Shown one piece after another: positions 1 through 12,774 of a stretch of DNA of 64,000 nt. The notes under the pieces were generated by a model that worked only from the letters and a program-made list of their open reading frames with translations, did not search any database and was not told the origin of the DNA. Location: assembly GCA_037039685.1 (NCBI GenBank), contig JAWNGF010000001.1, positions 4,340,001 to 4,404,000 on the forward strand, read 5' to 3'. The first letter of the stretch is position 1. The number at the start of each line of letters is the position of its first letter. Origin of the DNA: Ceratobasidium sp. AG-K (Eukaryota; Basidiomycota; Agaricomycetes; Cantharellales; Ceratobasidiaceae). The position numbers and the translations under genes were made by a program.

Positions 1-1762
1 GATTACACACCTTGAGCAACGGCTTGTCGTTCCATCGTTTCGGCGTTACGCAACCTGCAAAGAAATGCAGTTGCATTTTGAGGAGTTGTTGGAGTTTTGA
101 TCCATCTGGGTCTTCAAACGAGAAAGAGACCAAGGATTTGGGTTTGGTGATGGTTTCTGGTTTTGAGACCCATCGGGGGTTCTGGGTAATCGTCAGGGAT
201 TTGATGAAATCATTGGTACGGATCTCCTCGAGGAGAGTGGCCTCGTCATATGGGGTGGCATTCATGAACCGAATTCCTGTGGTCATGTTAGCTAGCATAA
301 CTTTGGACCACGCTACGTCTCGGTGGAATGTGGCCAGGGCTGGGAGTTTGAGAACGGTTTTGATGTTATCGCCTAGGTTGTGGATTGCCCGAAGGTCGGT
401 GGCGGGAGGGAAGAGGAGGACCAGATTGCCCGAGGCCGTCCACTTTGCCTCGAGTACCCGGATGTTCTCCACCCCGGAGTGACGGGCGAATAGGCTACGC
501 AGCCGGTTGCCAATCTCCTCGGGGGGAAGTTGCTTGCTGACTGGCATCCCACCTTGGATGCGCATAACGAATCGTGCTTCTTTGTTAATGCGGAGTGGCG
601 TGTGCTTGGGGGTCGTGCCGTTAGGTTTGCCTTGGACGCCTTGTGGTTTCGGATTCGCCTGCCCTTCGGGTTGGTTGGGCGCAGAGTTGGCCCAAGCCTT
701 CCCGGCATACGAGCTGGAAGAAGCAGCCTGGCTTGTGTTGTCGCCTGCTTGGGTGGTTCCCTGAGTTTTATGAGTGTTGTCTTGGGGTCTACTGGTGAAG
801 CCGTTGGGTCTGCCGGTTTCGAGATCAGTAATGCGCATGTTAATACGATTAATCACGGTGCTCTGTTCACGCAACATTGCTAGGATGGTTTGCATTGTTG
901 GGTCGGTCGTTTGTGGCTGCGCGACGTTCGACGAGACCGGCGCACAGGGGTCGGCGGCCGCAGGTCGGTCCTCCCTCATGATGTCGTGCCAGGTCTGTTC
1001 TTGAGTGTCATGTGGAGGGGTATCTTCTTGAATATCCATCTCGTCCTCAATCCATTCATGTTCTTGTGAGGAGCGGATGACTGTATTATCGTTGATGGTT
1101 CTCCTGTTGAGTAGTGTGTCGATGATTTGGACGGTTTCGCCCTTTAGTTCCTCAACTAACTGGTTCGCTAGCACAAAGGCATGGTTGTTGAGGTCGAACA
1201 GGTCGGAGTTTTTGGCGTTGTGGAGAGCTTGGGCATATATGCTAATTGCCCTCGAGACAGTAGCTTTCATGGAGTCGAGCTGGTATTTAGTAGGGGTCCA
1301 TCCGTCGATGCAGTTTCGGTCCCACATCGCAGGATCGAATGGGTTGGGGTTGGACGGTGGGGTATTCTTGGAGGTAGGAGTGTTGAAGGATTCGGCGTTC
1401 TCCTCGTAGAAGAAGATCACAGGGGTGGGGGTACCCGCCCTTGAGGTCCTCGGGGTGCCTGCGGCAGGAGAATTGAATCGGGAGGTCTTCGAGGGCCTGG
1501 CCCCCCCATCGTCTTCAGAGCTGGACCGAGAGTTTGTGGAATGACGCCTAGACCGTTTGGCACTGGGTGTAGGGCTGTGGTCTCGGACAGAGTATTCGGA
1601 GACAGAGTTTCTGCGACCGGCGGTGATTTGTGAGGAAGGGATAGTAGAGGGGACATCGGAAAAGGAGTCGCTAGTCTGTGAGAGTATATGCGTTTGTGCG
1701 CTTTGATTGCTGCCAGGGGGTTCTGGCATGGTGGTCGTCGTCGTCGTCGTCACGTGACTCAT
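1..1762 (-). mobile_element. Non-LTR (LINE) retrotransposon ORF1/gag-like protein, 3' part beyond window
   Basis: One uninterrupted minus-strand reading frame runs from an ATG at 1762 (MSHVTTTTTT..., preceded in frame by TGA) off the left edge, at least 587 codons with no intron, unlike every neighbouring gene. The N-terminus is Ser/Arg-rich and disordered. Around residue 300 there is a short heptad-like stretch (AMLREQSTVINRINMRITDLE region). It is followed by an RNA-binding-like globular domain (RFVMRIQGG... to LANMTTGIRF) and a C-terminal segment ending PLLKVCN at the edge, where fungal LINE ORF1 proteins normally carry a CCHC knuckle. This architecture fits the nucleic-acid-binding ORF1 of Tad-like LINEs; the reverse transcriptase ORF2 would lie to the left, outside the window. 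Function is inferred from architecture and from the intronless open frame; the RT itself is not seen. An alternative is a domesticated gag gene. Confidence 0.62.
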
Positions 1763-1825
1763 TCTGGATCACCACGTCAACACTTTTGCTCGGGGCTTGG
1801 TGCGGGCACATCAATCACCAATAAA

Positions 1826-2406
1826 ATGAGCACAAGGTGCGCATTCTCAAGCATGAGAATACCCTTTAATTAACGGAACATGCTGTTAGGTTGACAGCGC
1901 CCTCTGGGCTTTCCTACCGCGACCGGTCGTCGCTTCTCCCCTCTGGTTACAGCTCAGGTCGTTCCTCACCATATCCTCATTCAGACACCCCGCCCCAGGG
2001 CCAAAGATTCGCGGAGGACCTTGAAGGCCAGAATGATGAGCGAATAGAGGGCTTGACAGCCAAAGTCAAACTATTAAAAGACGTAAGCATGTTGGGACGT
2101 AATATATCTTGGTTCTCACCTACTCTGCACCAGATCACGATTGGTATCGGGAATGAGGTTAGAGACTCTACCGTGCAGCTCAGCCAGATGGTCAGTAGTG
2201 TCCCGGAGGTCAACTAAACTCTTTACTGAAGCTTTCGACCGTAGAACGATGCTTTTGCTGAAACATCTGGGATCCTGGGTGGCACTTTCCGTCGCATGAA
2301 TACCATGGCCACCCGACAAGGTGGTCGCTGGGCGTGCTACATGATATTTATCTTTCTCGTATTGTGCTTCTTCGTAGTTGTCTGGTTCTTTCGTCGTATC
2401 ACATAG
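1826..2406 (+). CDS. BET1: Bet1-like ER-Golgi SNARE
   Basis: Four exons: 1826-1836, 1890-2082, 2134-2190 and 2245-2406, giving a protein of about 140 residues, the usual Bet1 size. The SNARE heptad region (RFAEDLEGQNDERIEGL, then KVKLLKDITIGIGNEVRDSTVQLSQM) is split by the second intron. It is followed by ILGGTFRRMNTMATRQGGRW and a single C-terminal membrane anchor (CYMIFIFLVLCFFVVVWFF) ending RRIT. Bet1 is the Qc-SNARE that, with Sed5, Bos1 and Sec22/Ykt6, drives fusion of COPII vesicles with the cis-Golgi. The first exon is only 11 bases (ATG AGC ACA AG); I chose it because the main exon has no upstream in-frame ATG and because GTGCGC...TTAG makes a 53-base intron that restores frame. The start lies 63 bp from the divergent retrotransposon ORF. 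Identity is firm; the micro-exon is inference. Confidence 0.88.
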
Positions 2407-2528
2407 CTATCTATTCCTTACAATACTATTCATTACTTATTGCATCGTAATAACTAGCTAGCGATAATTCCTGAAATACCTACAAAATACAAGCGGAAAC
2501 ATGGGGAAAGAGAGGACATATGGCACGT

Positions 2529-5394
<2,866 letters not shown>

Positions 5395-5566
5395 GTTGGG
5401 TAGGGTAGGGCGAGCACTGGTATGGTCGAAGTCCTGAAGCGAAGCGCGTGTTGGATGTACGCGCTATCAACACAGTCAAACACGTTACACGAGCGCTGTT
5501 ACAGGAACAAATCACAATGTATTCACTACACTGAGCCCGGTCCTTCTACCCAGATTCTCAAAGACA

Positions 5567-6408
5567 TTATAGTAATTTTAGCTTTCCCGTCACCTGGTTA
5601 ATAAGGCTCGCGGGACCTATGATTAACTCATTGAATAAATCGGTTGGCACACGTAAAAAGATTGTTCACCTGGGCCGATCCCTAGTACAGTCCGAGAACC
5701 AGCAGCAATTTGAGTCCTTCCCCTATTAATATACGTTAGGCGTGTACTAATTCCACAATTGGCTTTATTTTTCACTAACGCGTCTTGGATGGACCTCGCA
5801 CAGAGGCTTAGGCTCTGCGCGGTCGCTTGCAAAAGCAAAAGCTCTTCTTCGGAATCGCATTTTAGCGCTATTTTAGGTTGGCCAAACCGTTCCCAGTGTC
5901 TCAACAGTGTCGGATTGGCTGCGGACAAGGCTTTGTAGCACGCCAAGGTAGCATGTCTATCAATAATACCATTCGTTTCCTTGAACTTGACTGAAGATCC
6001 ATGAAGACTTACCCGCATTGCGCGGCAATTTTTCCTTTGGTCATACCCAAGTCTGTTCTTACAACAAGGACCTTTTTATATATTAGTTATTTGACTTGGT
6101 GCCGAAGCGAGTAAGCCTACCAGTTTACACTCCTCCATCAACCCAGCCTTGATATTTCCCAGGCTCTCATCGCCATGCATCTCCTCGTCCGAGTCCTCAC
6201 CTTCTGAATTCTCACCTTTTGCTGACGGAGCAGGGCTTGGCTGTGGGGTGACATTGGTGTATTTTAAGCTCGATCCAACGCCAACCCAGTATCCAATCGT
6301 CGCAGAGACAAGTGCGACAGCCACCGCAAGTCCCGCTACAGACGTCGCATATATTAAGATGTGGAGTTAGTGGTGCAACATATACCCACTTTGCGTATGA
6401 GAGGACAT
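5567..6408 (-). CDS. PTH2: Peptidyl-tRNA hydrolase 2, membrane-anchored
   Basis: Six exons on the minus strand: 6408-6390, 6335-6121, 6071-6013, 5956-5780, 5722-5670 and 5616-5567, giving about 190 residues. After a short N-terminus there is one hydrophobic segment (VALVSATIGYWVGVGSS), an acidic Ser/Pro linker and then the PTH2 domain. That domain carries the conserved motifs VLVVRTDLGMTKGKIAAQCGHA, TLACYKAL, WERFGQPKIALK, DAGRTQIAAGSRTVLGIGPG and the terminal NQVTGKLKLL. Pth2 cleaves peptidyl-tRNA released from stalled ribosomes; the eukaryotic enzyme is often tail-out on the mitochondrial outer membrane through this N-terminal anchor. The start at 6408 (MSSHTQT) needs a 54-base first intron with a CTAAC branch; without it the main exon has no usable ATG. 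Neighbouring MCM3 ends upstream on the same strand with no functional link. Confidence 0.92.
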
Positions 6409-6542
6409 GGCACCAGGTCAAAGTTTGGACGGAAACTAGCGCCGCCAAGTTCTGACATACGGAGCGCCCCTACCTGTGATTGGCTCGCCGGACATTTTCT
6501 CCTTGACTCGGATCGTGCGTCGAAGGGTCCTTTTTCTCAGTT

Positions 6543-6776
6543 TTGGTTCTCAGGCTTAATTACGATGGAACAGAGACATCACCGCAACACGTTTATCTGT
6601 GGATGGAGTTTGCTAGCTCGGCACCACTATCCCAAGCAGGCGCCGAACCAGGAGAATCGATGGAAAACCTTGCGGCTGCGATCAGCACGTTACTAAACTC
6701 TCGACACTTGAGCTACGTCTGCATACCAAACGAGCTTGCGCAATCCAATTGTATAGACCCGCCAGTGATTCAATGA
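6543..6776 (+). CDS. Uncertain small reading frame in the PTH2-MFS intergenic region
   Basis: This is the only coherent frame in the 947-base gap between PTH2 and the MFS transporter. It contains YLWMEFASSAPLSQAGAEP and SMENLAAAISTLLNSR, ending DPPVIQ-stop. The first in-frame ATG is at 6603, giving 57 residues. It could be the last exon of an unrecognised gene, with an acceptor near TCTCAG at 6555, or chance. I recognise no family. The remaining part of the gap, 7270-7321, is a pyrimidine-rich tract typical of a fungal core promoter ahead of the transporter. Confidence 0.18.
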   Translation: MVLRLNYDGTETSPQHVYLWMEFASSAPLSQAGAEPGESMENLAAAISTLLNSRHLSYVCIPNELAQSNCIDPPVIQ

Positions 6777-7355
6777 ATTATGCGGGTACTTCGGGTCTGG
6801 ACCTATGTTGATTTGACCGTCCCATTCGTACAGTAATCACCACTTCGAGGGCGCGAGACACGCAACAAGCTCCACCTTGGAAGTAATCTCAGACGTAAAA
6901 TCAATCGAGACGTTCACCATGCACCGCGTTTACATACAAAGTTTCTGAATAAGTCATTAACTTCCATCCCCATGACCCGAAACGCCAGGTCATGAGCATC
7001 CAATATGGTTCATTCCACGATCACAGGGGACTATTTGTCTTTGCTTTCGGATTCGGTCCGAGTAATTTTGGGGGCTCCACTCCCACTGAAGTGGATGCTC
7101 AGATTCTAGAATCGCGGCGACCTACTTTACACAAGCTTGAGCATACAACGCACTATCGAAAACTTTACTCAGGCTGCCAAGGACCCTAGTCGGTTTCAAG
7201 AACTACTAGTGAGAAAGTGGACTGTGACTACACGGTCCCCTCACAAATAGAAGACAACAAGTCTCAAGTCATTTCAATGCCCGTCCTCTCTTTTCTCTTA
7301 TCATCCATCCCCTCTGCTCTCGTCTTGACTTACTCAAGCTCCCCGATTCGACGCC

Positions 7356-9861
7356 ATGTCTGCGCAACATGAGAACCCACACTCGAACACCAACGCCTTG
7401 CTTACCATTTCCCCCGCTGGTCTCCGTGAGCGTCGCGCAAGTGCACACGCACCATCCAACGCTCGTAGTGTCCTGGAGGTCACTGGCATATCCGCGATGC
7501 CGGAAAGCGCCATCCTGGATGTTGATGATGTTGAAACGGTCAAGGAAGATATCAAGGACCAAGCCTCAACACCAAACATTCCAACGCTCTCCCAGCTTCC
7601 GAGCTTGTACATCGATAAACAAAGTGCGAGCATTTCCGGCTATGCGCCTGGTACTCTGACTCCGGGCTACTCTGGGGCCAACACCCCCGCCGTTACGGGT
7701 CGTGAAGGGTACTTCGAAGACTCCTTCGGGCCAGCGCACCAATACTCGATCACGAAAGGGACACCCCTCGTCTCAAACGGCGACTTGCTATTTCGTTCTT
7801 TGGCTTTTTCTGTGCTGGATGGTCTGATGGTAGTAAGCGTCCATTCATTACGCAAACGTTTACGCCACTCATAGGCGCATATAGTCACAGGAACCGTACT
7901 CCCTCACTTTGAGGAGACTTATCACGTCAGTTATCTAACAGTGTCGTTGCTTTTTGTCGCATCGACGGTAGGGTTGGTAGTATTCCCATAACTGGTTGCG
8001 TCAAGATCTAATAATATGTAGGTTTGCGATTGGTACAATTGTCATTGAACCACTATTCAACACAATGGGACGATTCTCGTTGGCTGCGCGTCATCGTCGA
8101 TTCTTTCCGGTTTTCTCGTCGCATATATCCAGAGTTGAAACAGGTATTTCAGTGACCCAAGGTCGCTGTGCCGTCCTTTTCATTGGAGGCTTGTGCCAGG
8201 TGATTTATTTCACAATCGCTGCGTCTAGAGCACCCTTTGCCGGCATGATTGTCGGGTTTGGGTTCTCTGGCATTGGCATTTCACTATTGAGCGGTAAGTA
8301 TTCAATCATCTTGCTTGCCGCAGATCATTCCAGTTAAGCAATTATTCAACTCTAGGTCAGTCCAACGCTTTTGTGGCCGCACAAAAGTCCGCTGGAAGGT
8401 ACCTGGGTACGTAGCTTCATTGTGGGACCCAGAACCAATGTTCACAGTCCTAGTTTCGCATACACAGGGTGGCTACATGGGTTCTATGGTGAGTATATGC
8501 TAATTTTTACATGCTTCTACGTCACCAACTGGATCCTCGCCATAGGAATTGGAGCATTTGCTTCACCTCTAATCGGACAGACCTTGCTTGCTCGTGGCTG
8601 GGAATGGCCTAGATTTTATATCATATCCGTTTGCTTGGCCTGCCTCAACACCCTCCTCACTATCTATACGTTCCATACCACCAAGGAGGAATTCCAGGAA
8701 GAAAAGGCAAAGGCCCTCGATTCATTACGCCGAGAATCGGAGACTTACGAGCTTGAAAATCGTACCGCTGATACCGAAGAGGCGACCCCTCAACGCCCGC
8801 GTTCTCGGTCTCGGTCTCGAGGTCCCAAAACGCAAAGCGGTATGTGTTGATCATCTCAACTCATTTCAGTCATGGTGCTTAAGTGTTTCCAGCAATGAGA
8901 GTGACGCTGGCCCAGCCAATCGTATGGATATTTGCCATATTCCTGTGCATGTATACTGGGGTGGGTATAATATCCCACTGTAGTTGTTGATTCACTGACT
9001 CGCGCCTGGTAGAGCGAAACAACAAATGGGGGATGGAGTAAGCACTTTGAAGTACCATCTTAAACGCCTCTAACCATATGTCGCAGTTGTTACCTTCCTC
9101 TTACAAGAGCGCAATGCAAACCCAAACACTGTCGGATACGTCGCTAGCGGTATATTTCCCCCTTATCCCTCTGATTAAACCCTTACAAAACTTCATACAG
9201 GTTTCTGGGGAGGGCTTGCAATCGGTCGACTTGCGTTGGGACAAGCTTCTCCATAGTACGTTTATGTGTGACCCGAAGTTGGCCGGAACTTTTGCAATTG
9301 ATACTTACCCCTCAATCAGCATTGGGCTTAAACGTGAAAAGCACCTCGTTCATGTTTATATTGGTAGGTCCAACTTCTACTATCAGACTACCACTACAAT
9401 GATAGCCCGTTGCATATATAGGTATTGCACTTTTGATGACTGTACTCGTCTGGAAAGTCCCATCCTTTGTGGGAAACGCCTTTTGCACCGCAGTTGTTGG
9501 ATTTGTACTTGGGCGTAAGTAGCCATAGTCACCTGCAATGCGGTCACTATCTGAAAATATGTCTTGAATAGCAATATTTCCCACTAGCCTGTCGTTAGCT
9601 ACAAAAGTTAGTTATTAATTTCCTCCTAGCCGTGTTATTGACTCATGCATGTTTGGTGCACAGCTCCTCCCAACTGAGATCCACATGACTGCGCTCGCGA
9701 CAATGTCAAGTTTCGCTAGCATTGGCTCGGCGCTCTACCCTTTTATAACTGGCGCGCTTGCCAATGCTAAAGGAGTAGTTGTCCTCCAACCGATGATGCT
9801 CGGAATACTATCCGTGATGGCTGGTCTCTGGTGCCTCTTCCCAACACGCAGCATCAGGTAA
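7356..9861 (+). CDS. Major facilitator superfamily transporter
   Basis: The gene is multi-exon and starts MSAQHENPHSNTN. About 150 residues of hydrophilic, Ser/Thr/Pro-rich cytosolic N-terminus (ISGYAPGTLTPGYSG, REGYFEDSF) precede the first helix. Hydrophobic segments follow: LTVSLLFVASTVG, LFIGGLCQVIYFTIA, FAGMIVGFGFSGIGISLLSG, ILAIGIGAFASPLIGQTLLA, YIISVCLACLNTLLTIYTF. A central basic cytosolic loop (PRSRSRSRGPKTQS) comes next, then PIVWIFAIFLCMYTG, VGYVASGFWGGLAIGR, LLMTVLVWKVPSFVGNAF, VGFVLGPIFP, IGSALYPFITGAL and MMLGILSVMAGLWCLFPTR. The layout of two six-helix halves with a charged central loop is MFS. It resembles the fungal general-substrate group that includes Bsc6-like and FucP-like permeases, so the substrate is not predictable. 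Exon 1 ends at ...CTGATGG before a gtagtaag donor. Confidence 0.88.
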
Positions 9862-10162
9862 AACACTATGACCGGTTAGCTCAGGCTTATCTGCGTGCCG
9901 GATTGGATTGATTCTGGGGTTGTTTTGAAATTGCGTTCCCGTGTAGAACCAGGATTGTTCGTAAAATGATATTCAAGTCTTGAATGAACGACTTGGCGAG
10001 GAGCCCAATGGCGACAAAACAGAATAATACATAACCAAGGTCGTATAGTACATTTCGGAGAGAGACAGGCAACGCAACGTGGATGATATATAAACTATAG
10101 AACCGAAAGCTAATCGAGTACAGCAGAAATAGATTATTAAATGAAGGGAACCATTGAATGGT
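9862..10162. other. Tail-to-tail intergenic gap between MFS gene and SGF11
   Basis: These 301 bases lie between two convergent stop codons. They are AT-rich and presumably hold both 3' untranslated regions. I see no additional gene or repeat. Confidence 0.5.
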
Positions 10163-11700
10163 TCAGGAATCATCGGATGAATCCGAAGCAGTATCCACAA
10201 GGTCGTCTAAATCACCGTCGACCTCGGTACGCCCGCTAGACTGACGAGTTGGTGGCGGTGGAGGCTTCTCTGTGGTATTTCATGTCAGAAAGCGATATTC
10301 CGGCAGTGTGCAAGCTTACCCAGAACGACAGGAGCGGTCCTGGGTACAGACGGTCCCCGGCCAAGCAGCGGGCGGGGTGGACCCGTTCCACGCACCACCC
10401 TTGGAGGGGCAGGCACAGCAGCAGGAATGGTGGCGGGAGGCATTTGAGGAGTGTGCGAGGGAGTGGTCACGCTTGACCCAGAAGGTGACGCAGGCGTCTG
10501 CGAATTTTGGAGCTTGGAGGGTACACGAGAAAGTGTAGAAGAAGGCTTCGAAGGGGATGGAGAGGCAACAGAAACCTGTTTGCCGAATGCATTAGAAAAT
10601 GTTCTAGCTTAGTGTGCAATGACTCACCGTTGCAAAACCGTCCAATTCTGAAGGCTGAAACGCCAGCGGCTTTCCATTTGCAGCTAGGCAGCACATACGG
10701 CGGTCAGAGCCACAAGGATATGGAGGCCAATCAACGCACCTTTCCCGACCTTTTGCTTTTTGGTCTTGGTTGTTTTAGCTGGAGCAGCGCCTTCTCGCTT
10801 GTTGTTCCCATTTGTAGGCTCAACGGCATCTGGTTCTGAAAAGACTTGCATCAGGAGTGCTCGATTCCGACGAAAGAAGCAAGGGCTTACTTTTTTTCTT
10901 CTTGGAAGGCTTGGATTTGGCTGCTGGGGTCGCAGTAGTTGTATCCTCGCCGTTAAGACTCCCTGGACGTTGGATTGGCGTGGTGGCCCCAGATTCGGTA
11001 CCAGGTCTGTACTAGAACCTTCAGTAAATGGGCTGGTAGCCTAGAGTTTAGATAAACATGCCGTGCTTTGCCAGCTGCATTCCTAGGTCCCGCCCGGCGT
11101 GCATTCCCAAGTCCAAGGCATGTTGCGAGATGGGCTGCATAGCGGTTCGGCGTGACCTGCGTAAAATAATTCAATAAATATATTAAAATACTATAAATGA
11201 ATACTATTGTCGGTATAGATACTAACCTGTCTCTTGCACTTTAAACAATCCAGTAGCACTATCGGTTCCGACTTGGCGCCGTTGGTCGTACCATTGGCGT
11301 TCCCGCTCCCGCCACCGCCGGTACCTGCGGTCCCAGAGACAGGCGTACCAGGTAATCCGCTGCCAGCTCCTCCATTGATATGTTCTTGGTCATTCGGATT
11401 AGCTAGTTGTCGTTCCTAGCCTGAGCAGGCATACCTTCAAGTCGACACCTTCAAGTCAACAGATTACCCAGTAAGTAAACATTTTACATTAGTGTTATGA
11501 CCAAGACCCACCTAGTATGACAAACAGCACAGACTGCCCTATTTCTCATGCCCGCTTTGTGCTCCTCAAGGGCTATGCCGAGCACCACATCCTCGAGCAT
11601 AGTGTCAAACAGCGCACTCGCCTTTATCCTCTAGTTGAGTACTTCATGTATAAAACAAATCACTGGAGCTCACCAAGGCATCTATTTCAGAGCCAGACAT
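10163..11700 (-). CDS. SGF11: SAGA-associated factor 11 (deubiquitinase module)
   Basis: The gene is multi-exon and starts MSGSEIDAL at 11700. The next exon has LFDTMLEDVVLGIALEEHK, the N-terminal helix by which Sgf11 docks on Sus1/Sgf73/Ubp8. A Gly-rich linker leads to the diagnostic zinc finger CLKC, KRQVTPNRYAA, H, LAT, C followed by LGLGNARRAGPRNAAGKAR. The finger is split by an intron at about 11159-11233. The long C-terminal part is Ser/Pro/Lys-rich, with lysine tracts (KSKPSKKKKK, KTTKTKKQKVGK), and ends DTASDSSDDS. Sgf11 activates Ubp8 to remove ubiquitin from histone H2B in SAGA. The C-terminal extension makes the protein much longer than yeast Sgf11 (about 99 residues), as is common in basidiomycetes. 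The junction between the first helix exon and the Gly-rich exon (about 11400-11520) could not be fixed; that intron contains a short ACCTTCAAGTC-type direct duplication at 11440-11460. Confidence 0.85.
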
Positions 11701-11929
11701 GGCGTCTCTCAGGGCTGGGCTTGTCGTGGGCAACGCTAAGCGGCTAGTGACGCGAAAGTCACGTGGTTATAATTAATAACCAAACCCTAGTTTACAGGGC
11801 GCTCAAAGCAAAGTCCCTAAGGAGACTGCATTCAGGATATGATCGAAATGAAAGTGAGACCTACTGCTTAGAGAAGAGTATGTCTTGGACAGAGCCTTGC
11901 AGCAAGAGCAGAGCGGGGTGCAGCAAAAT

Positions 11930-12011
11930 TGACCACCGCAGGGCTCGAACCTGCAATCTCCTGATGGATACAAAGTCGTAGTCAGACGCGATACCATTTC
12001 GCCAGGCGGCC
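11930..12011 (-). tRNA. tRNA-Arg(ACG) with 10-base intron, copy 1
   Basis: The minus strand folds as a complete tRNA. Acceptor GGCCGCC pairs with GGTGGTC plus discriminator A. The D arm is GCG/CGC. Anticodon stem TCTGA/TCAGG encloses loop CTACGA-A, with anticodon ACG (read as ICG, arginine). A 10-base intron (CTTTGTATCC) follows position 37. The T arm is GCAGG/CCTGC with TTCGAGC. Total length is 82 with intron, 72 mature without CCA. A T run (ATTTTG) just after the 3' end is a pol III terminator. The sequence is identical to the copy at 14830-14911. Confidence 0.95.
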
Positions 12012-12774
12012 TTGGAGAGTGCACAGGCAAATTGCCATAGAACTTAGTAAACATACCAAGCGCCTATTCAAGTGGATATCAGCAACGCCATTCGTTGTTC
12101 TACCTCGGCCGTGATTAAATGGACTGGTCTGCGCATTGGGCAATGCATGGGCCTAGTTTACGCTCGACCAGGGTCTAGGTTGTTTACCACGGCCCAGACT
12201 ATCCCTGGTCCCAATTGCTTCCTAGCTAGAATATTGCTAGAATCCAACCCAATTGACAAAAGATCACTGTACCTCCCACGAGGAAGCTCGTGCTAGGGTC
12301 TATTTTCGAGGGCACATCAGGGGTTCGGAGGCGAGGACTTGGTCTATTTGATTGGTTCTCGAGAATATATGCGGGCCGGGAGACACCGCGGTGCTAAACA
12401 ACTGATGGGCTCGAACCTGTCAAATTTAGGCAATGCGCTTGTCCGCTTTGGGCACCGCTTATCGCGTCATGCGAATAATTCATTCACCTGCTATGGCAAT
12501 AATTCGGCCCCGAACAGTCCGGTGATGCGGCCGGGAGGGTGGCAATCAGCATCACAACTTATCAGAACCATACAATGCAAAACACATGGCGATAACGATA
12601 GGGCTCGCCCCACCATATTTCTGCAGCCGTATTGTATTGTTACTTTGTCATAGCTCAGGAGCTTATTCACTTGTTGCTCTGTGTCCCCAAAGGTGCAGGC
12701 AGTGGTGCACCGATCTGACCCTGTACTTGATCCACGGCCGTAAGGAGTGTTTGACCCGAATCTTGTTCGCCTCG
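12012..12774. other. Intergenic region with tRNA-like relic
   Basis: These 763 bases lie between tRNA-Arg and the seven-helix protein. No coding exon was recognised. At 12388-12458 (minus) a 71-base stretch has perfectly complementary 7-base ends (GCGGTGC/GCACCGC) and a B-box-like GGTTCGAGCC. The T-stem and its spacing to the acceptor are wrong for a working tRNA. The rest shows no structure I can support. Confidence 0.35.

Noticed and set aside
12388..12458. Functional tRNA gene
   Set aside because: The 7-bp ends and B-box are present, but the T-stem does not pair and the acceptor is nine bases out of register.
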